Positions 1 to 10,131 of a stretch of DNA of 64,000 nucleotides are shown here, piece by piece; positions within the stretch are counted from its first letter, which is position 1; each line of letters opens with the position of its first letter. The stretch comes from Kalaharituber pfeilii (lineage: Eukaryota > Ascomycota > Pezizomycetes > Pezizales > Pezizaceae). Below the pieces are notes generated by a model. It was not told the DNA's origin. It did no database searches and saw only the letters and a program-made list of their open reading frames with translations. The stretch spans positions 744,001-808,000 of the forward strand of contig WHUZ01000017.1 of the NCBI GenBank assembly GCA_015179045.1. Direction: 5' to 3'. The translations under genes and the position numbers were made by a program.

Positions 1-403
1 GTCACAGATGACTATGCGTGAAAAAAATTGGAGAAAGAGACAGCTAGAAGAATCATGTAGTATTGAGCTAGGAAATATCTAAAGATACTCGTTACCAGCA
101 TAAAGTAATGCAATTTCCGAAGCTGTGCGCAAGGTCTGTGCAAATGCCTGTGCTGGGGTATGGCAGGTGTGGGTGAGTGCTCATAAAAGGTGGGGTGAGT
201 TGCTGGCAATGTTATTGTATTCGGATTTCAGAATACTTTGTGTTTGATGTAATAACCAGCAGAGTAGGAGAGTATATTCTACGTAATATGCTAATATCTG
301 AGTGGATGCCTTTAGTTGGGAATCATCAGTCTCATGTGCTAGAGACATTCTCAAGTGCCTACATTACCCTGCCATGGCGAACAGCTGCAAGCGGGGTCAC
401 GTG

Positions 404-434
<31 letters not shown>

Positions 435-650
435 GCCTACATTGTAATGCAAGCCATTGAGTTCACCATCTGGTAGAGCAACTTCAATAACCTTGATACC
501 TTTAGATATTTCCTAGCTCAATACTACGTGATTCTTCTTGCTGACTTCTTTCTCCAATTGTTTTCACGCATTTTTCACCTGTGCACAGACCTTGTACACA
601 GCTTCGGAAGTTGCATCACTTTATGCTGGTAACGAGTACTCATGTAATTT
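1..650. repeat. Rearranged inverted repeat pair at the window edge
   Basis: Bases ~10-150 and ~505-650 are inverted copies of the same material, but with the two halves in swapped order. The block containing ACTCGTTACCAGC and the block containing TATTGAGCTAGGAAATAT are permuted relative to each other. That is expected if both derive from a tandemly repeated unit of about 150 bp, or from a rearranged foldback. No gene is recognised here; the open frames are short and lack family signals. Confidence 0.6.
353..443 (+). mobile_element. Ultrashort retroposon, subfamily 1, with 13-bp TSD
   Basis: A 38-nt body (366-403, containing CCATGGCGAACAGC and GGGGTCACGTG) is followed by an A-tail to 430. The 13-bp sequence AAGTGCCTACATT flanks it directly on both sides (353-365 and 431-443). 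The same 38-nt body with a different flanking duplication lies at 4068-4105. A-tail plus target duplication is the hallmark of target-primed reverse transcription in trans. The body is far shorter than normal SINEs, and no tRNA or 5S promoter boxes are evident. Confidence 0.8.
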
Positions 651-861
651 GAGCCCTAAATGCGCTAAGCTTAGACCCCTAAAAGCCTATCCCACATGCA
701 CTCGGCAATCTAGTTATCTTCCATGACGTCGACAGAGGGGCTTGTAACATCCTGGTAGAGTTGTTAGAGTATTTATTAAGCAATGTTGCAGTAGCAACAG
801 AGAGTTTGCGGTACAGTTAAGAGCATGTATACATCTTAATCACCAGCAAGCTTAATCACAG

Positions 862-1199
862 TACGTAGGCAAAAATCTTCGGGACTATGCAGTATAAGGA
901 AAAGCATTTTACCAAGCCTTGGAGCCACGAGCATGTCTGCAGGAGGACCCCCCGTGAGAAAACACAACAACTCAACCAAAAGTACTCCCTTTTGAATTTT
1001 GATAGAGGATTGAGATTCTGTAATGCCCATTCATGTGGTCTATTATTTTTTTCGCAATTCTTCAGCTACTTGATTGATTTTTTCAGTGATTTTTCGAACA
1101 GTACTGAAAAAAGAGGTGCAAGGAGGGTACGCTCGGATGCACGTCTTTGCTTTTCCTTATACTGCACAGTCCTGAAGACTTTTGCCTACGCATTGTACC
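862..1199. mobile_element. MITE-like element with ~45-bp terminal inverted repeats
   Basis: Bases 862-906 and 1148-1199 are near-perfect inverted copies (core GCAGTATAAGGAAAAGCA), giving a ~340-bp TIR element. No transposase is encoded; the 114-residue open frame across it has no recognisable motif. A target duplication was not clear. The sequence from 1200 to 1578 holds nothing I recognise. Confidence 0.55.
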
Positions 1200-1578
1200 A
1201 GCAATTATGCCGTTTAAACCTCTTTTCTTGAGATATCTTAGATTCCATACCAAATCAATTTTTTATATTGCGATTCTGTCTGTAGTATCTTTAGATGCTC
1301 CTCTATCATTAGAATCAATAAAATGACTTCTTAAGCAAGTCATGAAGCAAGCAGTTCCAGCCAAATTCCACCTCTGAACTACTCGTATACACCCCCAGTT
1401 GAGCTGCAATGAGTCAGACTTGATCAAGAAAAGTTTATCTTTATATCCTATGCATTGTTGTATTATCCTTGCCGGTAGTTACCTGTGTAGGATACGTATC
1501 GCGGGCGCAGCTATCTCCTAAGGCTGTACTAAGAATTTTACCCAAGTCGCAATCCCAAGTCGCTTGCAAAATCCATAT

Positions 1579-1935
1579 TGTTACGGCTAAGGTAAGACTT
1601 ACCTGCGTAAGGGAACACTTACCCTGAACTGTTCGTAAGACCAATGCTGCTAGAGCGGCCTGATCACCCGTGAGGCTTGGCAGAAAGTTCTTTGTTGTTC
1701 GAATAGGGAAGTGCCAAGGAAGTGTGTGTCATTGTTTATGGTCTTTGACTTGTTAAGCACTCGGTGTATGCGCACATGCATTAGTAACTACTTTTGCATG
1801 TTTCTTTGTTATGATTATTGGCATTGTTGAATTGCCGTTTCTTTATTTGCTTGCCTAGTCATGTATGATGCGCTCAGTCTATTTAAGCACAGGCGATAGC
1901 ACAGTTGAAGAATCAAGACACTTACGCCCGTAACA
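1579..1935 (+). repeat. 5' LTR of a Ty3/Gypsy-type element
   Basis: The block starts TGTTACGG and ends CCGTAACA, the usual TG...CA palindromic ends of an LTR, and is 357 bp long. A TATA-like TATTTAAG lies at 1880-1887, about 50 bp before its end, where an LTR promoter is expected. The gag frame opens immediately downstream. No matching 3' LTR is present because the element is truncated near 5033. The same terminal octamers occur on the solo elements at 29130, 51933 and 62518. Confidence 0.65.
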
Positions 1936-2017
1936 TTACACCGCTTCTCTGTCGGCTCAAGAAGGATCATCAACTCTTCCACTCACCTGGAGCGACCTCT
2001 CTCCAGCGACACAGGAG

Positions 2018-3700
2018 TTGGCAAGAGAATACGCGTCACAGCATTCGCGGCCAAAACCTCTCCCTGCCCCCTCTGCACATGATGATGATGATGAAGATGA
2101 TGACGATTTAGGAAGCACTCATAGCAGTATGGTGCTTAGCCATACCGACCCCGCTAATGTATCCAAGGGGAAGCAGCGACAGAGCCGCTTGCCCGAAATG
2201 AGCAGAATCACACCTCATTACCCTCGCGTCAGCTCTCCGCTCAGAAAGGAAGTTCATCAACTAGCAGCAGCTGTGGGGCAAACCGTCGAAGCAAGAACAG
2301 AGGCCGAGCAAGCCTCTGCTGACTCAGCGGATCTCCGGATCGAACAAGCAAACATTAATCAGCAGATTAAGGACTATGTGGACCGGCATTATGGCGAACT
2401 GGGCAAACACCTGGCCCAAGCATGCGACCGAATAGATACCTTAGCAGGAGCCTTCCAAGGTAATGTATCAACCCCCCTCTCACAGAGTCAGCAAGAGTTA
2501 CAGGCCACGTTGAATGAGCTGGCCAAAGCACTGGCAAATGTGCGGGGCCAAATGCTACAACAGTCGACATTCCAGCCATTACCCTCACCACAGCCGCAAC
2601 GCCCAGCACCCCCTACCAGATCAAACCTAGGCCAAAAGGGATCTCAACGAAGCTCCCCAGGAGGCTCTCCTCCTCCAGGCACTGGTGGTGCTGGTGCTCC
2701 TCCTCGTGTCCCTCCTCGCGGTTCCCGCCAGATCCGGGACCCGACGCCTTCTCCTTCCCCGCCTCTTCGATTTCCCATGAGCCAAACATTGCCGTGGGGC
2801 CTTCCTCCTCCTCTCGCTTCCCCTGCGAAGATTCCTGCTCCCGACAAGTGGGGCGGGGATGCAAAGGAGCTTGACAACTTCCTCTACCAAGTTGAACGAT
2901 GGATTCGAAGCCAACGGCTCATGAGCGACCAAGAATGCTGCGATGCTCTCTCATCCCGCTTAAAGGGCCCTGCTCTCACCTTAGTCCGACAGCATCCTCC
3001 CGCCACGTATCGCGACATGCTTGCTACTCTACGCAAGAAGTTCCAGAATTCGGCAGCTATCACCGAAGCTGCTCGAAAGATCCAGACCACGAAGCAAACA
3101 GGGCGCATGCAAGACTTCTTGATTGAAATCAATGAGTACAATAGTGTAGTAAACATCCCCGACCCCGTCCTCATCTCCTACGTATCTGCAAACATCAACG
3201 ATGAAGTGCGGCGACTCCTCTCTGGCCACCCTAGTTGTAAGAGGAATTGGGAGCTGTGGAAGGAAATGGCCACTGAAATTGCGGACGACGTCACCTCCTC
3301 GAGCAAACGGCCCGTACCAATTCACACCCCAAGGAACTTGGGCAGCAGCTCTACACCTGCCAGAAAGGACGCCGCCTCCTCCATCCCAAGGAACAAGCAG
3401 AAAGACGACCGAGTCCCACATGAACTCATCCAGGAGAGGAAGGCGACTAACCGCTGTATCAAGTGCGGGAAGAACGGGCACAAAATCAGGTTGTGTCAAG
3501 AAAGGAAGTGGTGGAATCGGCGGCCCTGGGAAAAGGACAACGACCAAGCAAAGCCCAAGAAAGAAGACAAAGGGGCAGCGAACGCCCTGGAGTCACACTT
3601 CTCCCGGCCCAAAAAGAAAAGAATGGACAAAGGCCACCTCAAGATACAGGCTGTTGACGAATCCGAGAAGATCACCGAGTTGTCCGATTCGGAAAACTAG
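2018..3700 (+). CDS. gag: Retrotransposon Gag polyprotein (Ty3/Gypsy)
   Basis: This encodes the structural Gag protein of an LTR retrotransposon, which packages element RNA in cytoplasmic particles. An acidic run (DDDDEDDDD) near residue 25 is followed by a Pro/Ser-rich linker. A retrotrans_gag-type capsid domain lies at about residues 285-430 (WGGDAKELDNFLYQVERW onward). A CCHC zinc knuckle, CIKCGKNGHKIRLC, sits near residue 485. The tail is basic. Coding-like sequence in the same frame reaches back to about 1934, right after the LTR, with no ATG, so the true start codon is probably mutated; the first in-frame ATG is near 2129. The frame ends at a TAG and pol continues in another frame. Confidence 0.85.
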   Translation: MAREYASQHSRPKPLPAPSAHDDDDEDDDDLGSTHSSMVLSHTDPANVSKGKQRQSRLPEMSRITPHYPRVSSPLRKEVHQLAAAVGQTVEARTEAEQASADSADLRIEQANINQQIKDYVDRHYGELGKHLAQACDRIDTLAGAFQGNVSTPLSQSQQELQATLNELAKALANVRGQMLQQSTFQPLPSPQPQRPAPPTRSNLGQKGSQRSSPGGSPPPGTGGAGAPPRVPPRGSRQIRDPTPSPSPPLRFPMSQTLPWGLPPPLASPAKIPAPDKWGGDAKELDNFLYQVERWIRSQRLMSDQECCDALSSRLKGPALTLVRQHPPATYRDMLATLRKKFQNSAAITEAARKIQTTKQTGRMQDFLIEINEYNSVVNIPDPVLISYVSANINDEVRRLLSGHPSCKRNWELWKEMATEIADDVTSSSKRPVPIHTPRNLGSSSTPARKDAASSIPRNKQKDDRVPHELIQERKATNRCIKCGKNGHKIRLCQERKWWNRRPWEKDNDQAKPKKEDKGAANALESHFSRPKKKRMDKGHLKIQAVDESEKITELSDSEN

Positions 3701-3726
3701 GAGGGGACCCTGCTCAGCCTGGTAGG

Positions 3727-5033
3727 ACCCCCCGTCACAGCGACCTTCTTAGTTGCGAGATAAAATTCAAGACTGGGAGGACTGTTAGGGCTATTGTGGA
3801 TTGTGCGGCCTCGGCACCAATTGTTTCTTTAGCACTGGGTAAGGAATTAGGATTGAGGCCACGAGCAAGGCCTGTGAAGATCAAGCAAGGTGATGGTTCT
3901 CTCCTCTCCTGTGGTTCCTTCGTTGTGAACACCTCGTTTTCGTTCTCTGGCGTTCCAGTTCCAGATTCCGTCTCCTCTGCTCTGGATTATGTGCATTCTA
4001 TTGGCGTTCCGGGAAAACCTGATAAGGTATCTGTTGACTTTGCTTCTTCTGTCTTGACTCCCCCATCGCCCTGCCATGGCGAACAGCTACAAGCGGGGTC
4101 ACGTGAAATAAAAAAAAAAAAAAAAAAAAGACTCCCCCATCAGGTAACGTTGGAAAGGAATTTGTTTTCGACCTTGACGCCGAAGTCATGGATATCGGCG
4201 ATAGGGAGTGCATCATCGGTTTGTCCTGGCTGAAAGAAAATGGTTTTTCTGTTGATTGCATTAACGGCGTTTTGAAACATGGCATGTTTGATGTCCCTTG
4301 TACCCGTGTTGATCTGCCTTCTGTTTCTGTTCTTTCTGAAGATGTTGACACCCTTGAGGAGGATGATATTCTGTTGTTACTTGACGTACGCGAACACTAC
4401 TCGCGATACTCTCATGTTTTCTCGGAGGAACAGGCACGCCGCCTACCTCCACACCGAAGCTGGGACCATGAAATCCCGTTTGAGAACCCAAATGCGAAGC
4501 CTCCCCATGGTCCGGTCTACAAAACGACCTGGGAAGATGAGGCCCTCCAGAGGTATATCGACGAACACCTACCAACAGGGAAGATACGAAGGTCAAGGTC
4601 GAAAGCAGCTTCGCCAATTGTTTTCGTGCGGAAGAAAGATGGGTCGCTCCGACTGTGTGTCGACTATAGGGCACTGAACAAATTGACTATTCTCATACGA
4701 ATTAAGACAGGCGACGAATGGAAGACGGCCTTCAAAACATCCAAAGGCCTATTCGAGTACACAGTTATGCCATTTGGACTCATCAATGCGCCCGCTTCCT
4801 TTCAGGAAATGATGGATGAGATCCTCACTGGTATCGATGGAGTTGTTTGGTACCTGGACGACATTTTAATCTATGGAGGCAAAACCGAACGAGACCACCA
4901 AGGGATAGTGGAAAAAGTGCTCGCTAAATTGAGTGAACATGGACTCACGGTCAACTTGGCCAAGTGCGAGTTCTATGTACATGAAACCATATTCCTTGGT
5001 CATCTGATTAATGGCCTTGAGATATTCTTATTT
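3727..5033 (+). pseudogene. pol: Broken Gypsy pol: aspartic protease and partial reverse transcriptase
   Basis: A protease-like stretch (RAIVDCAASAPIV, where DSG/DTG is usual) begins at about 3780, a frame apart from gag. It is split by an ultrashort retroposon at 4068-4129 and resumes in another frame (DIGDRECIIGLSWLKENGF). The RT follows with SPIVFVRKKDGSLRLCVDYR and YLDDILIYGG (catalytic YxDD). Between LNKL and IRIKTGDEW the part carrying the first catalytic Asp is deleted. Similarity stops after FLGHLING near 5030, so RNase H, integrase and the 3' LTR are missing. The copy is dead. Confidence 0.85.
4056..4141 (+). mobile_element. Ultrashort retroposon inserted in Gypsy pol, 12-bp TSD
   Basis: The 62-bp insert (4068-4129) has a 38-nt body nearly identical to 366-403 (one G/A change inside, plus the first base) and an A-rich tail. 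It is bounded by perfect 12-bp copies of GACTCCCCCATC (4056-4067 and 4130-4141). Removing the insert and one duplication rejoins the protease region of the host retrotransposon, so the empty site can be read directly. It moved after the Gypsy insertion. Confidence 0.9.
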
Positions 5034-7207
5034 ATAGTGTACGCCAGGCTAGCGATTCTAAGCTCAAAGAAGCATGACGGCCGCTTTAGCCAGAGCAGCA
5101 ATGCCCAGATTTCCGTGCTTAACATGAATGCAGCGGAAATATATGAGAGGTGAGATTTCCGAATGCTCGCATTAACCACTACTTAAGACCTACTTTCTAG
5201 AATCTGGGCTCTTTTAGTTTTTTCTTATTTCTTTAGTTATTTTTTTCAATAACTTTACTCGCTTCCCTACTGCTGCGAAGGCTGTTAGGCTATAGCAAGA
5301 ACCTCTGAACCCTGAAAAGAGGCTTTTGCAGCACCTTTCTTTCACTGGCTACTCGCCGATTTCAATTCTCAAAAATTGCATTGAGTTTATATTTTACATT
5401 TAACTGTCGTTTCTTCTTTTATTTGTCATTTTTGGGTTGTTGGTGCCTGGCGGGGTTATCTGTATGGTCGCCAATATTTAAATCTTGACCATGTCGCGTC
5501 TTCGACCGAAAAGGTTCAAAATAGCTACAAGTACAACTAACAGTTGTAATTGTTGCATTCGCAATGTAGGCCAAATCTGGAGGTGCATGGCGCACGCGAG
5601 GCTGCTTTTTGTTTTAACCCAGGCTCACTCCGCCCCTCCCTTTTCAGTCAGTCGGTGCACTCTTCACTGCTCTGCCTCTACCTCAGTTTGGAATTCGGCT
5701 TCTTCGGGCATCGACGTCACAGAAAATAACGGCCCATCGAAGTCAGAAAATGTGCACACCCCCAGTCATTTTCTATATCCCGATTCGTGCTGTCCGCACA
5801 CCCTTTATCCATCTACACACTTGGGAATAATTGGGAATTTACAGCGGCAGCTCCTTCGAACTAATAACCTGAGTCTGCGCGGAATCGATCAAGAACGATT
5901 TGCCATGTGAGCATGATCGCGCCAGCAAGCAACATGACAAAAAATAGGGCTACAACAAGGTGCAAGTGCATTCACACATGGATTCCTGTCTATGGGAAAC
6001 GAATTCCTGAGTCCTGATCTTCTCTCGATAGCTGCCTAATAGGTGGTGTAAGGCGGCGCAGAGATAGTGGCCTTGGCGATGGTGCTTAGACTATGGGGCT
6101 TTGCGATGAGGCTCTGGTCATGAGGCTTTGGTGATAAGGGCAGCCTAGAGTTTGGGAATTATAAAACAGCTTGTTTCCATGAAGTGGGTGAAAGTTCGTA
6201 CACGTACCTATCTTACAAACACAGAAACGCTGACGGGCTTATTACCGAAATTGCAGACATTGGTTGTATCTCACGATATGTACCCGAAATAGCGTTTTTA
6301 GCAGTCTCTGTCCCGCCGAGTTTGTCACAATAAGACCGTTTTGATTCTGACCAATCAAGCATCCTGCAGTGGAGCCTTGGGACAACGGGATAACTCTCTT
6401 AACCCTCTGAAGCCGATTTCCACAATGGGAAACTTGACAACTAAAAGTGTTTCCAGTTTCAACAATGGCCAGTGAGCGGATCCAAGCCTCGATTCAGCAC
6501 CAGCTGTGTTAAGTGCCTTTCGGTGTTAGCTGCAATACTAAATGGGATTCTCAAGACACTCCCTATCTTGTTCGAGACTGCTTGCATTACAGGTATGCCG
6601 AATACTGATACTGCCGAACTAGGACGTACGGACTAGGGGCCGCTTTCAATCCAGTTTATGCTATATTCCGACCAATTAAACACTACTAGGACCTGGATAG
6701 GACACTAGATGCGGTGTATGGCAGCACGATACACACCGAACCATCCAGACTTACTTACATTACACATGGGGAGAGATCACCTCCCTACCAGTGCTAAATT
6801 TCTAGTTGAAACACTCCTATTCGTTTATGAACTGAATTCAGATGCAGGTTTAAAATTCCTTGCCATAGACCTTAGGGCGGTCAAAAAAAAAAAAAAAAAA
6901 AAAAAAGCGGGTCCAAATAGATCTTGAGCTCAATTGAAGATGATGACATACGTGCAATATCTGTGATATTGCCCATCCGATTTGACATTTAATCCTTGAT
7001 GTCTCTCACCCTTGAGTTTCGGTCTGTTTTACGCTCAGTGAGGATTCCAAGTTGCGCTCCCCTATAAACTCTGTCAAAAATTATAAGTATGGATATGACC
7101 TATTGTGGTACTAGAAATCAAATGTTACGAGTTGAAGAGCTGACTCTAGAGAAAAACCTTCCAATACACGTCTAAACTCATCCTTCTCGCCAATATACTC
7201 TCCCATT
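5034..7207. other. No recognisable gene; one A-tract
   Basis: A 141-residue open frame (5485-5910) and a few shorter ones have no recognisable motif. An A22 tract at ~6881-6904 follows the words GCCATAG and AGGGCGG. It could be a decayed member of the ultrashort retroposon subfamily 2, but no target duplication is visible. Confidence 0.4.
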
Positions 7208-8763
7208 ATGCCCTCCCTTCCTCCGAAATCTCGTATGGATTGTTCTCAGTCCGACATGGCACGAGATGAGGGATCCAGCACCAATGTGGTGAATGGCCAC
7301 CGTAGAAAAGGCAAGGAAAGAGGATCAAAGGAGGAAAAGAAAGAGCTTTTATGTGTACTTCTCGGTGTGGATTGTCAATTTACTCCAGATAAAGGATTCA
7401 ACAATGCCGCGCAAGTGAAGTAAGCAAATCCCTTGCTATTAATACGTCCTTCTTGCATATTAACTGTCATCTAGGGAGGATGTCCACCGTCATTTACTCT
7501 CGTTTCAATGCGACTGTTGCTTGAAACGGTTTCCAAAAATGCACAATTTAAATCGCCACAATGGCCCCCTGAACCCGTGCAAAAGACCAAAGGAGGGGAA
7601 AGAGCTCTCGGTCGATCAAATAAACTTCCTCAAAGAATTGAACGACACAAAGGGTATAAAGCGGATTAAAGAAGTAGTTAAACCGTGGAAGACTTGTAAG
7701 TATCAGACCACCTATTCCGTAGTCTATCACATCCTTTGAGTTGCGAATGGATGACGCCGCTGACCGGTACTCGTGAATTTTAGTATTTGCAGCAGATGAA
7801 TATCTTCAGAAAGTCAATACCCGTAAACGGAAATCGTCTGAAATCCCAGCAGACTCCGTCCCCGGAGCCCAAAAGAAGATCCGGCGAAATGAGACCGATT
7901 CCGGGACCCCGCCTAGCGGCGCTGGTGGTTTGAGTAAGTCACCATATGCATATTCTCTAACTCAGGCTGATATGTCCTCAACCGCAGCTACCGGTATAGA
8001 AATGTATCCAATTATGGAACAAGAAGATAGTGGCAATCTCAATCCTCCTCCCTTGCGATGCCTCAGTCCAGATCAGCCTGCAATCAGGGAACAGGAAGGA
8101 GGAGGCCGTCCCACTCTCCCTCCCACGCAATACACCCGTCCAGATCAGCTTTCAAGCAGGCAACAAGAAGAGAGTGGGAATTATAATCTCTCTTTCGTGC
8201 ATTCCACCAATCCATTTCCAATCACCAGTCAAGAATTGAGTGACCAGTTCGCTCCCTCTGCAGTTTCATCTCCTCAAACGCATCCGCTCCTTCTCACGCA
8301 ATACACGCATCTAGCTCAGCTTCCAATCATGGAACAAGAAGGTGGAGGCCGTCCCACTCTCCCTCCCACGCAATACACCCGTCCAGATCAGCTTTCAAGC
8401 AGGCAACAAGAAGAGAGTGGGAATTTCAATCTCTCTTTCGTGCATTCCACCAATCCATTTCCAATCACCAGTCAAGAATTGAGTGACCAGTTCGCTCCCT
8501 CTGCAGTTTCGTCTCCTCAAACGCATCCGTTCCTTCCCATGCAATACACGCATCCAGCTCAGCTTCCAATCATGGAACAAGAAGGTGGAGGTCATCTCAA
8601 TTCCCCTCCCGTGCAATACATCAATCCAGCTCAGATTTCAATCAGCAGTGAAGCAGTGAGTGACACGTTCCCTTCCTTTTTCATGCAAGGAAGCATGATT
8701 GCAATTTCGCCTCCCCAAAGGCATCTGAGGGAACAAAACGAGGTGAACTTCTTTTCCGCTTGA
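7208..8763 (+). CDS. Putative zinc-finger protein with internal 81-residue repeats
   Basis: The exon model is 7208-7419, 7475-7695, 7784-8763, giving 470 residues. The introns are GTAAGC...CTAG and GTAAGT...TTTAG, and all phases fit. An optional 54-nt GTAAGT...GCAG intron (7934-7987) would also keep frame. Exon 1 is hydrophilic. Exon 2 holds a C2HC-like finger, FQCDCCLKRFPKMHNLNRHN followed by a Cys, then a Lys-rich helix. Exon 3 has basic KRK and KKIRR stretches that could be nuclear signals, then a Pro/Gln/Ser-rich tail with a nearly perfect 81-residue duplication. This composition suggests a nuclear DNA-binding protein. I do not recognise a specific family, and a transposon origin is not excluded. 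Confidence 0.55.
8099..8584 (+). repeat. 243-bp direct repeat inside the zinc-finger-like gene
   Basis: Two adjacent 243-bp units (81 codons), joined near 8342, differ at only a few bases. Each encodes RPTLPPTQYTRPDQ and NPFPITSQELSDQ. The period is a multiple of three, so the frame is kept. Confidence 0.85.
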
Positions 8764-9045
8764 AGTCAGGAGAGTATAATTGGTACTTTGCACTACTATG
8801 GGCCTGAGACCAGGATTAGGATATAGTACTTAACGGTGAGATCCTGATTGAGACATGGGATATGGGAATCTGAGGTGGAAGCGTCTTTGCGGAGTGTGAT
8901 CGTGGTGTCTTAAAGGAAGGAAAGAAAAAAAGGAAACGCGGATTGGCTCCACTAAAAATCTGATCTTGTTTTTGGGGGTTTTCTTTCTCAAAATTGAACA
9001 GTGATATCGAGATGGACATGTAGTAGCAAAATATTAGTACCTTGA

Positions 9046-9720
9046 CTGGTACAGAGAACTGCACTTTTGATCCTAGGCTCAAAATTAGTACACGTCGAGT
9101 AGTCGTAGGGGTGCTACAATAAAATGATATAAGTAAATAAACAATGGACGATACAATGAAGTAACCTCACTCTTCATCAACTCAATAACCCCCTTCAATT
9201 ATTCTTTTGCTAAACTTGGACAGCTATAGTTCCTTACTGGTTTAGTAGTTCTCCTCACAAGCTTTGATAGCTTTCCCGCCGGGTTTTGACCAATTTCCAC
9301 CGTTTCCCCAGCTTGAGGCAAACGCGATGTGTCCTTGTATTATATTCTATTTATACAGTGTTATATTCAACATCATTCTCACAATTTTGCGAGAGTTCTT
9401 TTGAGGAGAGTTTGGTCGTTTTTTTTTTACTTTTCTTTTTTTTTTTTTTTTTTTTTTTTTTTCTCTTTCCGGGTATATTGGTTTCTACACAATTTCGGGG
9501 TGTGAAAAGAATTTTTTTTTTTTAGATGGTGGTGTGGGTTGCGGTGAGGATTGCATGTTTGCATGTCGTCGAAATAAATTATGGTTTCTCATACGCTAAG
9601 ACTTTTGGGCCGAAGAACCATGGGTCATGTTCGGGTACGTACTTGTACCTGGAAACTTCACGTGAGTACCCTGGGCGCTGCATCATTCGCCAGACTTTCT
9701 GGCACCCCGGGAATACTAGT
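9046..9720. mobile_element. TIR element family E1, copy 1 (5'-truncated)
   Basis: This shares a ~450-bp body with 52757-53070 and 59790-60319, including words such as GGTACAGAGAACTG, GCTCAAAATTAGTACAC and CTCTTCATCAACTCAATA. Its right end (9655-9720) is the inverse of the left terminus of the other copies (core TCTGGCGAAT.ATGCAGCGCC), so the family has ~75-bp inverted termini. A long T tract lies at 9421-9463. Short open frames inside are not convincing genes. Confidence 0.7.
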
Positions 9721-9892
9721 GCAGCACCTACATGTACGGAGTGCCCAGTGACGCGCAACCCGTTCCTGAACAAACTCAAATGAGAGTACTGAGAACAAGT
9801 AAGGACCTACCGGTAGGTCCAGCCGTCGCCCCTACCAACACATCCCTGTGCTCAGTGCCTCCCCGCCCGCCCAACTACCCCGCAACTCCGGC

Positions 9893-10131
9893 TCGCTTGC
9901 CCCCCCGCAAGCTCACAGTAGAGCTTGCCCCCCCGCAAGCTCACAGTAGAGCTTGCCCCCCCCCAAACTCACAGTAGAGCTTGCCCCCCCCCCCAAGCTC
10001 ACAGTAGAGCTTGCCCCCCCCAAACTCACAGTAGAGCTTGCCCCCCCCCAAACTCACAGTAGAGCTTGCCCCCCCCCCCCCAAGCTCACAGTAGAGCTTG
10101 CCCCCCCCCCAAGCTCACAGTAGAGCTTAAG
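9893..10131 (+). repeat. C-tract minisatellite, about 8 units of 27-34 bp
   Basis: Each unit is GCTTG, a run of 7 to 14 C, then AAGCTCACAGTAGA or AAACTCACAGTAGA. The ends AAGCTC...GAGCTT are complementary. Variation is almost entirely in the C-run length. It lies at the left edge of segmental duplication copy A and is not seen at the equivalent edge of copy B. Confidence 0.9.
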
